The notes under the pieces: generated by a model
Told to the model about the DNA's origin: nothing
Database searches by the model: none
The model's input: only the letters and a program-made list of their open reading frames with translations
Shown: in pieces, positions 7,088-15,556 of the stretch
Layout of the letters: every line of letters begins with the position of its first letter
Position numbering within the stretch: position 1 is the stretch's first letter
Made by a program: the position numbers and the translations under genes
Assembly: GCF_021166475.1 (NCBI RefSeq)
Contig: NZ_JAJOYS010000002.1
Coordinates: forward strand, 558,001-622,000
Direction of reading: 5' to 3'
DNA length: 64,000 nt
DNA from: Pelagibacterium xiamenense
GTDB taxonomy: Bacteria; Pseudomonadota; Alphaproteobacteria; Rhizobiales; Devosiaceae

Positions 7088-7869
7088 ATCCCGGCATACC
7101 ACTCATACCCGCGGTCTTCCCAATACCCGCCATTCCCGCCATGGAGCCGGGCAAAGTTATCCACCACCTCGATCCTGCGGATATACTTGGCCATCTTGTA
7201 GCCGAGCTGGCGCTCGATCCGCACGCGTAGCGGCGCACCGTTGGCCACCGGCAGGGCTTCCTCGTTAAGCCCATAGGCAAGGATGGTCTGAGGATGCCGC
7301 GCATCGAGCATATCGATACTCTCGTAATACGGCCCGCGGCTGAATCCGCCCCCGAGACTGTCGAAACAGTGAAACACGCAATACCGCGCGTTCGCCTGCA
7401 CACCGACTTCATCGAGAATGTGTGCCAACGGCACGCCGGTCCATTTGGCGATACAGCTCCACCCCTCGACGCAATCGTGCCGCGTGATCTGCGTCCGCGA
7501 GGGCATATTGCGCAGTTCGGCCAGCGAATACCGCGCCGGCGCCGCGACAAGCCCATCCACCACCAGCGCATAATCGGCAAAATCATTCGCCTTGAGCGCC
7601 AGATAGTCCTCGGAGTTGGGGTCCGTCGACCCATTCGGCCGTTGCCCCTGCCGGATCTCGCTTTCCGAGAACTCCTTGGCCAGCGCCTCGCGGCCGAGCA
7701 GCGCCCGCTGAACGCCCATCGTCAGTTCGTTGGCGCCGATCATGAAGTCGCGCACCGGATGGCCCCCGCGCAGCACGGCGTCGAACTGATCGCAACCCGA
7801 AAGCGCCACCCCGGCGATCCCCGCCGCCGAAGTGGTCAGGAACTTGCGGCGCGAAACAAGACGGCTCAT
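7084..7869 (-). CDS. Tat-exported molybdopterin oxidoreductase, sulfite-oxidase fold (COG2041)
   Basis: 261 residues. The N-terminus SRRKFLTTSAAGIAGVALSGC combines a twin-arginine motif (R7, R8) with a lipobox ending in C26, so the folded, Mo-loaded protein is probably exported and lipid-anchored. The core has DCVEGWSCIAKWTGVPL, where C133 is the expected molybdenum ligand of the sulfite-oxidase/MsrP superfamily, then SLGGGFSRGPYYESIDM and LRIERQLGYKMAKYIRRIEVV. Substrate cannot be read from sequence. Start overlaps the cytochrome b stop (ATGA), so the two make one membrane-attached complex feeding or taking quinone electrons. ATG at 7869 chosen because the Tat signal begins there. Confidence 0.88.
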   Translation of the reverse strand: MSRLVSRRKFLTTSAAGIAGVALSGCDQFDAVLRGGHPVRDFMIGANELTMGVQRALLGREALAKEFSESEIRQGQRPNGSTDPNSEDYLALKANDFADYALVVDGLVAAPARYSLAELRNMPSRTQITRHDCVEGWSCIAKWTGVPLAHILDEVGVQANARYCVFHCFDSLGGGFSRGPYYESIDMLDARHPQTILAYGLNEEALPVANGAPLRVRIERQLGYKMAKYIRRIEVVDNFARLHGGNGGYWEDRGYEWYAGI

Positions 7870-8723
7870 GAGCGGTCCTCCTTTCCCGGATCGACGCGAT
7901 ACCACCCGGTGATCATCGAACGCAGCTCGTTGATGGGGCCGGCCAGCACGACCATGACAATATGAACGATGAAGAACAGAACCAGCACCAGCATGGCGGT
8001 GAAATGGATCGTCCGCGCCGTCTGCCGTCCGCCGAACACTTCGATAAGCCATGGCCAGGCTGTGTTCATGCCCGGCGACATGGACAGCCCGGTCAGGATG
8101 ATCGCTGGAAAGACGATGAAGAAGATAAACGCGTAAGCCAGCTTCTGGAGCGCATTATACCCTTTGTGATGACGGAACCGGAACCGCGCGTGCTCGGCGG
8201 CATCCGCCGGCAGCGCTTTGAGATCGGCCCCCTTGGGTACGATATCGCGCCGCAAATGCCCGTTGAAAAAACTCGCGACCGCCCAGACAAAGAGCACGCC
8301 CACCAATATCCACGCAAAGAAGAAATGCACGACGCGCCCCGTGGCGAGGTCGCGGTAGGACGGAATGGTCAGCCAGCTCGGAAAGCCCCGGAACTCCGGA
8401 TTGGCCTCGGTCCCCGAATACCCAAACACCCCCGAGGTATCGATCCTGTTGCCAAGGACCGTCGTATAGCCGGCGTATCCACCTTCGGGGCGTCGCTCGG
8501 CGTGCATCGAAAGCACGGAGTTGTCGTATTCGAACCCCGATTCCTGCCCGATATAGAGCGTCGGGTGCGCGTTGAAGATTTGCAGCCCGGAAAACAGCAG
8601 GAAGAACAGGCAGATGACCCACACCCAATGGGTCACGCGCGTCCAGATCGACTGGCGGTAGACCAGCGGCCCCTTCGTGCGGTGCGGCTGGGTATCGTCG
8701 CGTTCCCCGGTCGTCGCGCTCAT
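7866..8723 (-). CDS. Membrane cytochrome b (b561-type), partner of the molybdopterin oxidoreductase
   Basis: 285 residues with four main hydrophobic segments: VTHWVWVICLFFLLFSG, VVHFFFAWILVGVLFV, LAYAFIFFIVFPAIILTG and the last with IHFTAMLVLVLFFIVHIVM. Histidines in THW, VVHFFF, IHFT and VHIV are placed as haem ligands of two b haems. A periplasmic loop of about 70 residues follows the first helix. ATG at 8723 chosen (GGGAG upstream); an ATG 14 codons earlier lacks a ribosome-binding site. Gene overlaps the Mo subunit by four bases. Acts in the inner membrane as the electron link between quinone pool and the periplasmic Mo protein. Confidence 0.87.
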   Translation of the reverse strand: MSATTGERDDTQPHRTKGPLVYRQSIWTRVTHWVWVICLFFLLFSGLQIFNAHPTLYIGQESGFEYDNSVLSMHAERRPEGGYAGYTTVLGNRIDTSGVFGYSGTEANPEFRGFPSWLTIPSYRDLATGRVVHFFFAWILVGVLFVWAVASFFNGHLRRDIVPKGADLKALPADAAEHARFRFRHHKGYNALQKLAYAFIFFIVFPAIILTGLSMSPGMNTAWPWLIEVFGGRQTARTIHFTAMLVLVLFFIVHIVMVVLAGPINELRSMITGWYRVDPGKEDRS

Positions 8724-8813
8724 CCGCAGCAGTTCTCCCTTTTGTCCGGAACCTACGGTCACCATTTCGCGGGAGTTTCAGAAATTGTTACAGACCGGGC
8801 AACGCCGTTCACG

Positions 8814-9455
8814 TCATCGTGCGGCCCAGTTCAACCCGCGCCGGAGGATCGTCGCCATTTCCGGCACTTCGAATTCCGCTGCAACATGGCCCAGCGCCGA
8901 ATAAAAGACCTTGCCCTCGCCGTGCCGGCGTTTCCAGGCCACGGGCATCACCGTGCCCTTGAGCCAGGGCGCGTGCGTGCCATCGAACGTCGTCGTCGCC
9001 AACACCTCGTTGCCCGGATCGACGTGCATGAAATACTGCTCGGAGCGATAATCGAAACTGCCAATCCCTGCCATGATCGGGTCGTCCGGCGCCGTCACGT
9101 CGACGCGATAGTCGATGATGTCCCCCGGATGTGCGACCCACTGCCCGCCCACCATGAAATGATAGGCGATCTGATCCCGGAACGAGTCTCCCATCCCGCC
9201 GTGAAATCCGCCAAGCCCGACACCACCCTCGACGGCAGCACACAAATTGCTGAGCTCGGCCTTCTCGATCTTTGCCTGCGTGATGACCGGCACGATGAGC
9301 GAAAGGTCCGCGAGCCCTGCATCGGCGAAAGCTGCCGTGCCCTCGACGACCTCGACTGCGAAACCGTCTTCCTTGAGCATCCCCGCAACAGTCTCGGCGC
9401 ACTGCTTGGGTTCATGCCCTTCCCAACCGCCCCAGGCGATCAATGCCTCACGCAT
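8814..9455 (-). CDS. ThuA-domain protein (glutamine amidotransferase-like fold)
   Basis: 213 residues of the ThuA-like family, named from trehalose-utilisation genes of Sinorhizobium but of unsettled biochemistry. Visible: LIAWGGWEGHEPKQCAE at the N-terminus, GGVGLGGFHGGMGDS in the middle, the FDYRSEQYFMHVDPG region and the C-terminal GKVFYSALGHVAAEF. It is divergent from the 5'-nucleotidase gene and shares with it a promoter region containing the best RutR-box match in the window. A second, only distantly similar ThuA protein is at 12542-13327. Confidence 0.87.
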   Translation of the reverse strand: MREALIAWGGWEGHEPKQCAETVAGMLKEDGFAVEVVEGTAAFADAGLADLSLIVPVITQAKIEKAELSNLCAAVEGGVGLGGFHGGMGDSFRDQIAYHFMVGGQWVAHPGDIIDYRVDVTAPDDPIMAGIGSFDYRSEQYFMHVDPGNEVLATTTFDGTHAPWLKGTVMPVAWKRRHGEGKVFYSALGHVAAEFEVPEMATILRRGLNWAAR

Positions 9456-9546
9456 AATGTGATTCCTCCCTCAATTTCGCCCGCAACCTGCACCGGCAAA
9501 GCGTTTGTGACAAGGCGTCGGAAACACATGACAAATCCGTCACAAA

Positions 9547-9562
9547 TTGACCGCATGGTCAA
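9547..9562. promoter_or_regulatory. Strong RutR-type operator between thuA-like gene and 5'-nucleotidase
   Basis: TTGACCGCATGGTCAA is a TTGACC-N4-GGTCAA inverted repeat and matches 13 of 14 defined positions of the RutR consensus TTGACCA-NN-TGGTCAA. It lies 92 bases upstream of the ThuA start and 130-160 bases upstream of the nucleotidase start. This is the best of four such sites around the rutR-like gene at 23088. Confidence 0.65.
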
Positions 9563-9721
9563 AATATATGCTTTTCGCCCTTCCCATTCTGCTGTTTACT
9601 TCAGCCAAGTGCATTGTGGTTTTCAACAGCGGGGCGCTTCGCGTCCGGCTGTAATCCAAGCGTCGCAAATGCATGGAATAGAAGGCTCCGTATGCCTTTC
9701 ATAACAAAGGGAACAAGGGAC

Positions 9722-11344
9722 ATGAAACATCTGCTGCTGGGCGCCTCCGCGCTGGCGCTGACCCTGGGCACGGCGGGCACCGCCGCCGCCCAGTCCGAGG
9801 GCGAGTTCACGCTCAACATCCTGCACATCAACGACCTGCATTCGCGCATCGAGTCGATCAACGCGTTCGATTCCACCTGCGGCACTGAAGATGAGGAGGC
9901 CGGCGAGTGCTTCGGCGGCATCGCGCGCGTCAAAACCGCGATCGACACGCGCCGTGACGCGCTGACCGAAGCTGGCGAAAACGTCATCGTACTGGACGCC
10001 GGCGACCAGTATCAGGGCTCGCTTTTCTATACGACCTATAAGGGTGACGAAGTCGTCGAGTTCATGAACATGATCGGCTTCGACGCCATGGCCGTGGGCA
10101 ACCACGAATTCGACGATGGGCCCGAAGGCCTCGCCGTCCTGCTCGACGGGCTAGACTTCCCGATCATCTCGGGCAACACCGATGTAACCGAAGACGCAAC
10201 GCTGGCGGGGCGACTCCCGGGCGCGGTCGTTCTCGAAGTCGGCGGCGAAAAGATCGGCATCGTATCGGTGCTCGCCGAAGACACCGCTGAAACCTCATCC
10301 CCCGGCGCTGGCGTGCGCTTTATCCAGGCCGAAGACTACCTGATGGGTGCCGTTCAGGGCCTCGAAGCTGCTGGCATCAACAAGATCATCGCTCTGACTC
10401 ACATGGGCGTCACGCGCGACATCGACATCGCGTCGGCGGTCCCAGGGATCGACGTCATCGTGGGCGGACACTCGCACACGCTGTTCTCGAACACCGAGGA
10501 AGCGGAGTACTCCTATCCCTTCATGGTAGAGAACCCCGCAGGCGTCGAGGTTCCCATCGTTCAGGCCTACGCCTATTCGAAATATCTCGGTGAACTCTCC
10601 GTAACGTTCGACGCTGATGGCAATGTCGTCTCCGCCGAAGGCGATCCGCTGTTGCTCGACGCGTCCATCGAACCCGATGCCGATGCTGCCGCACGCGTTA
10701 CCGAGCTCAAGGCTCCCATCGAAGAATTAATGCAGCAGGTCGTCGGCACGGCCACCGATGAAATCGACGGCAGCCGCGAAACCTGCCGCATCGAGGAGTG
10801 CGAAATGGGCAACCTCGTTGCCGACGCCATCCTCGACCGAGTTGCCGATCAGGGCGTCCAGCTTGTGATCCAGAACGGCGGCGGCCTGCGTGCTTCGATC
10901 GACGCTGGCGAGATCACCATGGGCGAAGTCATCACCGTTCTGCCCTTCCAGAACACACTGGCAACCTTCGAGCTCGATGGCGCGGGCATCCGCGAGGCGC
11001 TCGAAAACGGCGTCAGCGACTGGGAGAACGGCGCTGGCCGCTTCCCACAGGTCGCGGGCATTCGCTACACTTGGGAGCGTGACGCCGCCGTCGGTGAGCG
11101 CATTGTCTCGGTGGACGTGATGCAGGACGGCGAGTGGATGCCGCTTGAAGACGATACCGTCTATAAGGTGGCTACCAACAACTACATGCGCAACGGCGGC
11201 GACGGCTACGCCATGTTCGCAGGCGACGATAAGAACGCCTACGACTTTGGCCCGGGCCTCGAAATCGTCCTCGCCGACTACATCGCCGAACTCGGCGGCG
11301 AGTACACCCCCTACCTCGACGGCCGTATTTCCGAAGTCGAGTAG
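9722..11344 (+). CDS. Periplasmic 5'-nucleotidase / bifunctional metallophosphatase
   Basis: 540 residues from this ATG. Signal peptide MKHLLLGASALALTLGTAG ending in an AQ cleavage region, then the calcineurin-like metallophosphatase motifs in order: HINDLHSR, DAGDQYQGS, GNHEFDDG and GGHSHT, and a C-terminal 5'-nucleotidase domain with NGGGLRASI and FQNTLATFELDGAGI. It removes phosphate from nucleotides in the periplasm, supplying nucleosides. An ATG at 9692 with an AGAAGG six bases upstream would add 10 residues and is a real alternative start. A RutR-type site lies upstream and a terminator follows. UshA-like, but sugar-nucleotide hydrolysis cannot be inferred. Confidence 0.93.
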   Translation: MKHLLLGASALALTLGTAGTAAAQSEGEFTLNILHINDLHSRIESINAFDSTCGTEDEEAGECFGGIARVKTAIDTRRDALTEAGENVIVLDAGDQYQGSLFYTTYKGDEVVEFMNMIGFDAMAVGNHEFDDGPEGLAVLLDGLDFPIISGNTDVTEDATLAGRLPGAVVLEVGGEKIGIVSVLAEDTAETSSPGAGVRFIQAEDYLMGAVQGLEAAGINKIIALTHMGVTRDIDIASAVPGIDVIVGGHSHTLFSNTEEAEYSYPFMVENPAGVEVPIVQAYAYSKYLGELSVTFDADGNVVSAEGDPLLLDASIEPDADAAARVTELKAPIEELMQQVVGTATDEIDGSRETCRIEECEMGNLVADAILDRVADQGVQLVIQNGGGLRASIDAGEITMGEVITVLPFQNTLATFELDGAGIREALENGVSDWENGAGRFPQVAGIRYTWERDAAVGERIVSVDVMQDGEWMPLEDDTVYKVATNNYMRNGGDGYAMFAGDDKNAYDFGPGLEIVLADYIAELGGEYTPYLDGRISEVE

Positions 11345-11362
11345 GTCGGGTCCTCCCAACAA

Positions 11363-11395
11363 AGCAAAGGCGCGCTCGGCAGAGCGCGTCTTTTT
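11363..11395 (+). terminator. Rho-independent terminator after the 5'-nucleotidase
   Basis: CGCGCTC-GGCA-GAGCGCG stem at 11371-11388 followed by TCTTTTT. Sits 19 bases after the nucleotidase stop and just before the convergent oxidoreductase gene. Confidence 0.88.
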
Positions 11396-11398
11396 CGC

Positions 11399-12493
11399 TT
11401 AGACCGAGCGCAGCGACGCGGCCCGATCGGCGCCCCGGTCGTCACTCAGGCTCACCGTTACCTCGCGCCGGTCGGCATCAGAAACCATCCCCAGATCGAG
11501 AACGCGCTGAAGGTTGGCCGCGTGACGGAACGTCGGCTTCTGCGCTACGCCCGTATTCACCGCCTCAACGAACCGGTGGTAATTCGTCGGCACCGGCTCC
11601 ACCGCAACGTCCTCCCAGCGCGCCTGGTCGATCCCGTCCCCGATACACGCGCGCAGCGTCGTACCCTCGAAGCCGTGATGAATCTCGAGCCCGCCCTTGT
11701 CGCCATAGACGCGAAGGCGCAAGGCGTTGTGGTATCCGGGCGCCCACCGCGTCGCATGCACGACCCCCAGCGCTCCGTTCTCGAACTCGAGCGACATGGT
11801 GAAGCTGTCGTTCGCATCAAGGACATAGTCCCCGATCCGCCCGTCGGGGACCTTGTCGAACGCCTTCAACCGGCAGAACGCCTTCTCCACTGCCGAGCCG
11901 ATCCCGTACCACGCGAAGTCGAGGATATGGATACCGATATCCCCCAACGTCCCGTTCGACCCGTGCCGCGTGGAAAGCCGCCACAGCCAGGTCGGATCGG
12001 TTCGCCAGTCGCCCCACGCCTTCGAGACCAGCCAGCTCTGCAAATAGCTCGCCTCCACATGCTTGACCGTACCGATCTCCCCGGCGTCCACCATGTCGCG
12101 AAACTTCTGGAGTTCGGGAATATTGCGATAGGTCAGGTTGACCATGCCGATGAGCCCCGCCGCCTCCGCGGCATCGGCCATCTCCTGCGCGTGCTCGTAA
12201 TGCGTCGCCAGCGGTTTCTCGCACAAGACGTGCTTGCCTGCATTGAGCGCCTGCATTGTGGTTGCGTAGTGGAACCGGTCCGGCGTCACATTTGCAACCG
12301 CATCGAACTGCCCCCACCCGATCGCTTCCTCAAGCGAGGTGAATACATGCGTAATGCCGTATTCGGCTGCGAATGCCGTAACGCGCTCGTAGTCGACATC
12401 GACTGCCCCGACGAGCCGCACGCCGTCGATAGCCGCGAAATGTGCTGCATGGTGCGCGGCCATCTTGCCGGTACCCAGAATGACAAGCCTCAT
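11399..12493 (-). CDS. Gfo/Idh/MocA-family NAD(P)-dependent oxidoreductase
   Basis: 364 residues. N-terminal Rossmann fold with LVILGTGKMAAHHAAHF, then the family's EKPLATHYEHAQEM motif (catalytic-type lysine in EKP) and the alpha/beta C-terminal domain with GDIGIHILDFAWYGIG, where the conserved histidine lies. Family members oxidise or epimerise sugars, cyclitols and related polyols. It follows a ThuA gene after 48 bases; ThuA-ThuB type pairs in rhizobia act in trehalose and related disaccharide use, where ThuB is such a dehydrogenase. The substrate here is not known. Confidence 0.9.
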   Translation of the reverse strand: MRLVILGTGKMAAHHAAHFAAIDGVRLVGAVDVDYERVTAFAAEYGITHVFTSLEEAIGWGQFDAVANVTPDRFHYATTMQALNAGKHVLCEKPLATHYEHAQEMADAAEAAGLIGMVNLTYRNIPELQKFRDMVDAGEIGTVKHVEASYLQSWLVSKAWGDWRTDPTWLWRLSTRHGSNGTLGDIGIHILDFAWYGIGSAVEKAFCRLKAFDKVPDGRIGDYVLDANDSFTMSLEFENGALGVVHATRWAPGYHNALRLRVYGDKGGLEIHHGFEGTTLRACIGDGIDQARWEDVAVEPVPTNYHRFVEAVNTGVAQKPTFRHAANLQRVLDLGMVSDADRREVTVSLSDDRGADRAASLRSV

Positions 12494-12541
12494 AGGCTCT
12501 CCCCAAAGTGTATGATTGAACGCCGCGCAAGGGGCCGGCTG

Positions 12542-13327
12542 CTACCGGAACCCTGCCTCGCCGGCCTTGTGCAGTTTCAGTCCTCGCTCCTCGATCGGCT
12601 CGATCGCCTTTTCGACAGGCACATTCGGCGCATCGTGGATGGCCGTGTACGCGGGCTGCGGGTTGTACGCCCAGTTGACCGCATTGCGCAGCACCTGCCC
12701 GACCGTCTTGTCGAAATAGGTCGGATACGTTTCGTGTCCAGGCCGGAAGTAGAAGATATTGCCAGCACCCCGGCGATAGGTCAGCCCGGAACGGAACACT
12801 TCTCCGCCCTGGAACCACGAGACGAACACCGTTTCGAGCGGTTCAGGCACCGAGAACGGCTCGCCGTACATCTCCTCGTTCTCGAGTTCAAAATAGTCGC
12901 CCACCCCCTGCGCAATCGGATGGCCGGGATTGACGACCCAAAGCCGCTCGCGTTCCCCCGCCTCGCGCCATTTGAGCGCGCACGGCGTCCCCATCAGCCG
13001 CTTGAACGGCTTGGAGAAGTGCGAGGAATGGAGCGCGATGAACCCCATTCCCTCATAAACCCGCTTCGCGACGCGTTCGACAATCTCGTCGGCCACGGCG
13101 CCATGATCCGCATGTCCCCACCAAAGAAGCACATCCGTCTTTGCCAGCTTCTCCTCGGTCAGCCCGTGCTCGGGGTCCTGCAGAACTACCGTGGACGCGG
13201 ATATCCCGCTATCCTCGCGCAGCAGATCCGCAATCGCTTCATGCATGCCCTTGGGATAGAGCTGGCCTACCTCGGCATTCTTGTGTTCGTGGATGTTCTC
13301 GCCCCAAACGAGTGCATTGATCGTCAT
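12542..13327 (-). CDS. ThuA-domain protein paired with Gfo/Idh oxidoreductase
   Basis: 261 residues, starting [17 protein letters not shown], a clear ThuA-family N-terminus; further [37 protein letters not shown] and [18 protein letters not shown]. The family has a class-I glutamine-amidotransferase-like fold. The ATG at 13327 is preceded by AAAGGTG at good spacing, so the 16 extra codons upstream are not used. A perfect 16-base LacI-type palindrome lies 44 bases upstream, implying sugar-responsive control of this two-gene operon. No LacI regulator or sugar transporter is found in the window. Confidence 0.9.
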   Translation of the reverse strand: MTINALVWGENIHEHKNAEVGQLYPKGMHEAIADLLREDSGISASTVVLQDPEHGLTEEKLAKTDVLLWWGHADHGAVADEIVERVAKRVYEGMGFIALHSSHFSKPFKRLMGTPCALKWREAGERERLWVVNPGHPIAQGVGDYFELENEEMYGEPFSVPEPLETVFVSWFQGGEVFRSGLTYRRGAGNIFYFRPGHETYPTYFDKTVGQVLRNAVNWAYNPQPAYTAIHDAPNVPVEKAIEPIEERGLKLHKAGEAGFR

Positions 13328-13370
13328 GACACACCTTTCTGTTCCTACCGGTGGTACAACAAAACCACCA

Positions 13371-13386
13371 TCCAAAGCGCTTTGGA
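13371..13386. promoter_or_regulatory. LacI-family operator
   Basis: TCCAAAGC-GCTTTGGA is a perfect 16-base palindrome with the central AAGCGCTT typical of LacI/GalR-family operators. It lies 44-59 bases upstream of the ThuA start. A weaker GGTGGT...ACCACC repeat at 13350-13369 lies between it and the gene. Confidence 0.75.
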
Positions 13387-13548
13387 AGCTAAGCTTCGAC
13401 CCGGCAGCGTTCTCTCCCCCTATCGCCGTCGGTTATCTGGGAAATCCGTTGAACCCCCTTTGAAGCGTGCATGGCTCCCCCGTTCAACGTTCAGACTCGC
13501 TCTATCGCGTTTCGCGTTGGATTTGGAGGGGGTAATTGAGCCCAGAAC

Positions 13549-13575
13549 AAAAAAAGAGGCGGATTGCTCCGCCTC
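13549..13575 (-). terminator. Rho-independent terminator of the pyrimidine ABC/catabolic operon
   Basis: On the minus strand, GAGGCGGA-GCAA-TCCGCCTC (perfect 8-base stem, 13556-13575) is followed by seven Ts (13549-13555). It lies 28 bases after the substrate-binding protein gene. Confidence 0.95.
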
Positions 13576-13603
13576 CTTGCAAATGCGCAACGGGTATTCC
13601 GAA

Positions 13604-14596
13604 CTATTCGAGCGCGTCGGTGATGACCGTGGTGTAGGCGCCCTCGGGCTCCTCGGTGATCGCCGGATTGTCCGGAGACACTGCCGAAAGGAGCGTATCG
13701 ACGGTCTGCTGATAGGCGTCCATATCGAGTGCCGGCCCGCCGATCATCTCGCCAACCACGCCAACCTGATAGATCTGGCTTTCAAGGCTCAGCGCGCCCG
13801 ACATATCGTTGTTGATAACAATCTGTGCGGCTTCTTCGGGATTGTCGATGGCGTATTGCCAACCCCGCATCGAAGCCTCGACGAACCGCGTGATCTGGTC
13901 GACGAACTCGGGATCCTCGAGCCGGTCCTCCATCACGTAAAGCCCGTCCTCGAGCATACCTACGCCTTCGTCCGAGAAGTTGAACAGCGTGAGGCTCTCC
14001 TCGGGAATGCCCGCATCGAGGACCTGCTTGTACTCGTTGTACCGCATCACCGAAATGCAGTCCGCCTGCCCCTGGAGCAGCGGATCGGCCGAGAACGCCT
14101 GACGCAAGACCTCGACGCCGCCCTCGCTGCCGTCGGTGGCGAAGCCCAGCTTCGCCATCCATGCATAGAACGGATACTCGTTGCCAAAGAACCAGACGCC
14201 GAGCGTCTTGCCCGGGAAGTCCGCAGTGGTTTCCACTCCGCTTTCCTCCGAGCACACCATTTCTAGCGCCGTGCCCGCAAACGGCTGCGCGACGTTGACG
14301 AGCGGCACACCACGCTCGCGCGCAGCCAACCCCGCCGCCATCCAGGTCGTGATGATGTCGGCGCCGCCACCGGCGATCACCTGCTCGGGCGCAATGTCCG
14401 GCCCGCCGGGATTGATCGTAACGTCGAGACCGGCTTCCTCGTAATAGCCGAGATCCTTGGCCACCAGATATCCCGCAAACTGCCCCTGATTGACCCACTT
14501 GAGCTGGAAGGTCAGCGGATCGAGATCCTGCGCGAACGCGGGAGCCACCGAGGCCATCAGGGCGCCGACGAGCGCCGTCGAAAGAAGTGATTTCAT
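13604..14596 (-). CDS. NMT1/ThiY-type substrate-binding protein of a pyrimidine or hydantoin ABC importer
   Basis: 330 residues with signal peptide MKSLLSTALVGALMASVAPAFA. The mature part begins LDPLTFQLKWVNQGQFAGYLVAK and carries GLDVTINPGGPDIAPEQVI, the typical NMT1/THI5-like (hydroxymethylpyrimidine-binding) fold. Its operon contains two permeases and an ATPase just upstream and the dihydropyrimidinase set further upstream, so uracil, thymine or a hydantoin is a better guess than a thiamin precursor. Periplasmic. A strong terminator follows. Substrate is inferred from neighbours only. Confidence 0.88.
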   Translation of the reverse strand: MKSLLSTALVGALMASVAPAFAQDLDPLTFQLKWVNQGQFAGYLVAKDLGYYEEAGLDVTINPGGPDIAPEQVIAGGGADIITTWMAAGLAARERGVPLVNVAQPFAGTALEMVCSEESGVETTADFPGKTLGVWFFGNEYPFYAWMAKLGFATDGSEGGVEVLRQAFSADPLLQGQADCISVMRYNEYKQVLDAGIPEESLTLFNFSDEGVGMLEDGLYVMEDRLEDPEFVDQITRFVEASMRGWQYAIDNPEEAAQIVINNDMSGALSLESQIYQVGVVGEMIGGPALDMDAYQQTVDTLLSAVSPDNPAITEEPEGAYTTVITDALE

Positions 14597-14680
14597 TTTG
14601 CCGTTTCCCCTTGTTGTGCGACGCCTTGTTGAGGGTCGTCGAGTGTTGCCGCCGAAGTCGGGCAGGTTTGCCGTCCCGCC

Positions 14681-15556
14681 CTACCCCGTCCGTCCCGAGC
14701 GTATGGACGGATGCCAGAAGGTGACGGCCCGTTCGATAAGGGCAATCACCCCATAGAAAAGCGAGCCGGCAACCGCGGCAAGCGCGATTTCGGCCCAGAC
14801 CATATCGACATTGAGCCGTCCGATGGCCGCGGATATCCGGAACCCCATTCCCACCACTGGTGTCCCGAAAAACTCGGCAACGATCGCGCCAATGAGCGCG
14901 AGCGTTGAATTGATCTTGAGGGCATTGAAGATGAACGGCCATGCCATCGGCAAGCGCAATTTGAAGAGCGTTTGCCAATACCCGGCTGCATAAGTCCGCA
15001 TCAGGTCCTTTTCCATCTGCCCGGTCGCATTGAGCCCGGCAACGGTATTCACCAGCATCGGAAAAAAGGTCATGACAACGACGACGGCGGCCTTCGACTG
15101 CCAGTCGAACCCGAACCACATCACCATGATCGGCGCGATGCCCACGAGCGGCAGCGCGGAGACGAAATTGCCCACCGGCAGCAGCCCGCGCTTCAAAAAA
15201 GGCGAGCGATCGATAGCAATTGCAGTGACGAATGCCACCGAACAGCCAATTGTGTAACCAACCAGAACCGATTTCAAAAAAGTCTGCTGGAAGTCCGGCC
15301 AAAGTGGGTTGGGGATGGAGAGCAGAATCCGCTCCCAGATGACACTCGGCGGCGGTAGCAGAACCGGTGGCACGTTGAGCCCGCGCACAAGCGCTTCCCA
15401 CAAGACCAAAAGCGTGACGCCGAACACGACCGGAATGATGAGGCCAATCGCCAGCCGCTGCGGCCGCCCGCGCACGGTTACGCGCACGAGAAATTCATTG
15501 AGCCCCCAAGCGGCAAACCAGAACACGAGCGCAAATAGGATCCAGCCGGTATTCAT
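14681..15556 (-). CDS. ABC transporter permease (SsuC/ThiX type)
   Basis: 291 residues, about six membrane helices. The EAA loop DLMRTYAAGYWQTLFKLRLP sits before the last helices, as in binding-protein-dependent importers of the taurine/nitrate/HMP group. It shares a 4-base ATGA overlap with the preceding permease gene, and the two probably form a heterodimeric channel. N-terminal helix MNTGWILFALVFWFAAWGLN, then a second start-transfer segment LAIGLIIPVVFGVTLLVLWE. Confidence 0.92.
   Translation of the reverse strand: MNTGWILFALVFWFAAWGLNEFLVRVTVRGRPQRLAIGLIIPVVFGVTLLVLWEALVRGLNVPPVLLPPPSVIWERILLSIPNPLWPDFQQTFLKSVLVGYTIGCSVAFVTAIAIDRSPFLKRGLLPVGNFVSALPLVGIAPIMVMWFGFDWQSKAAVVVVMTFFPMLVNTVAGLNATGQMEKDLMRTYAAGYWQTLFKLRLPMAWPFIFNALKINSTLALIGAIVAEFFGTPVVGMGFRISAAIGRLNVDMVWAEIALAAVAGSLFYGVIALIERAVTFWHPSIRSGRTG

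Noticed and set aside
11522-14266. 914-codon open frame on the plus strand
   Set aside because: Runs antisense through the oxidoreductase, ThuA, the LacI operator, a terminator and the binding-protein gene. No single protein family could explain it.
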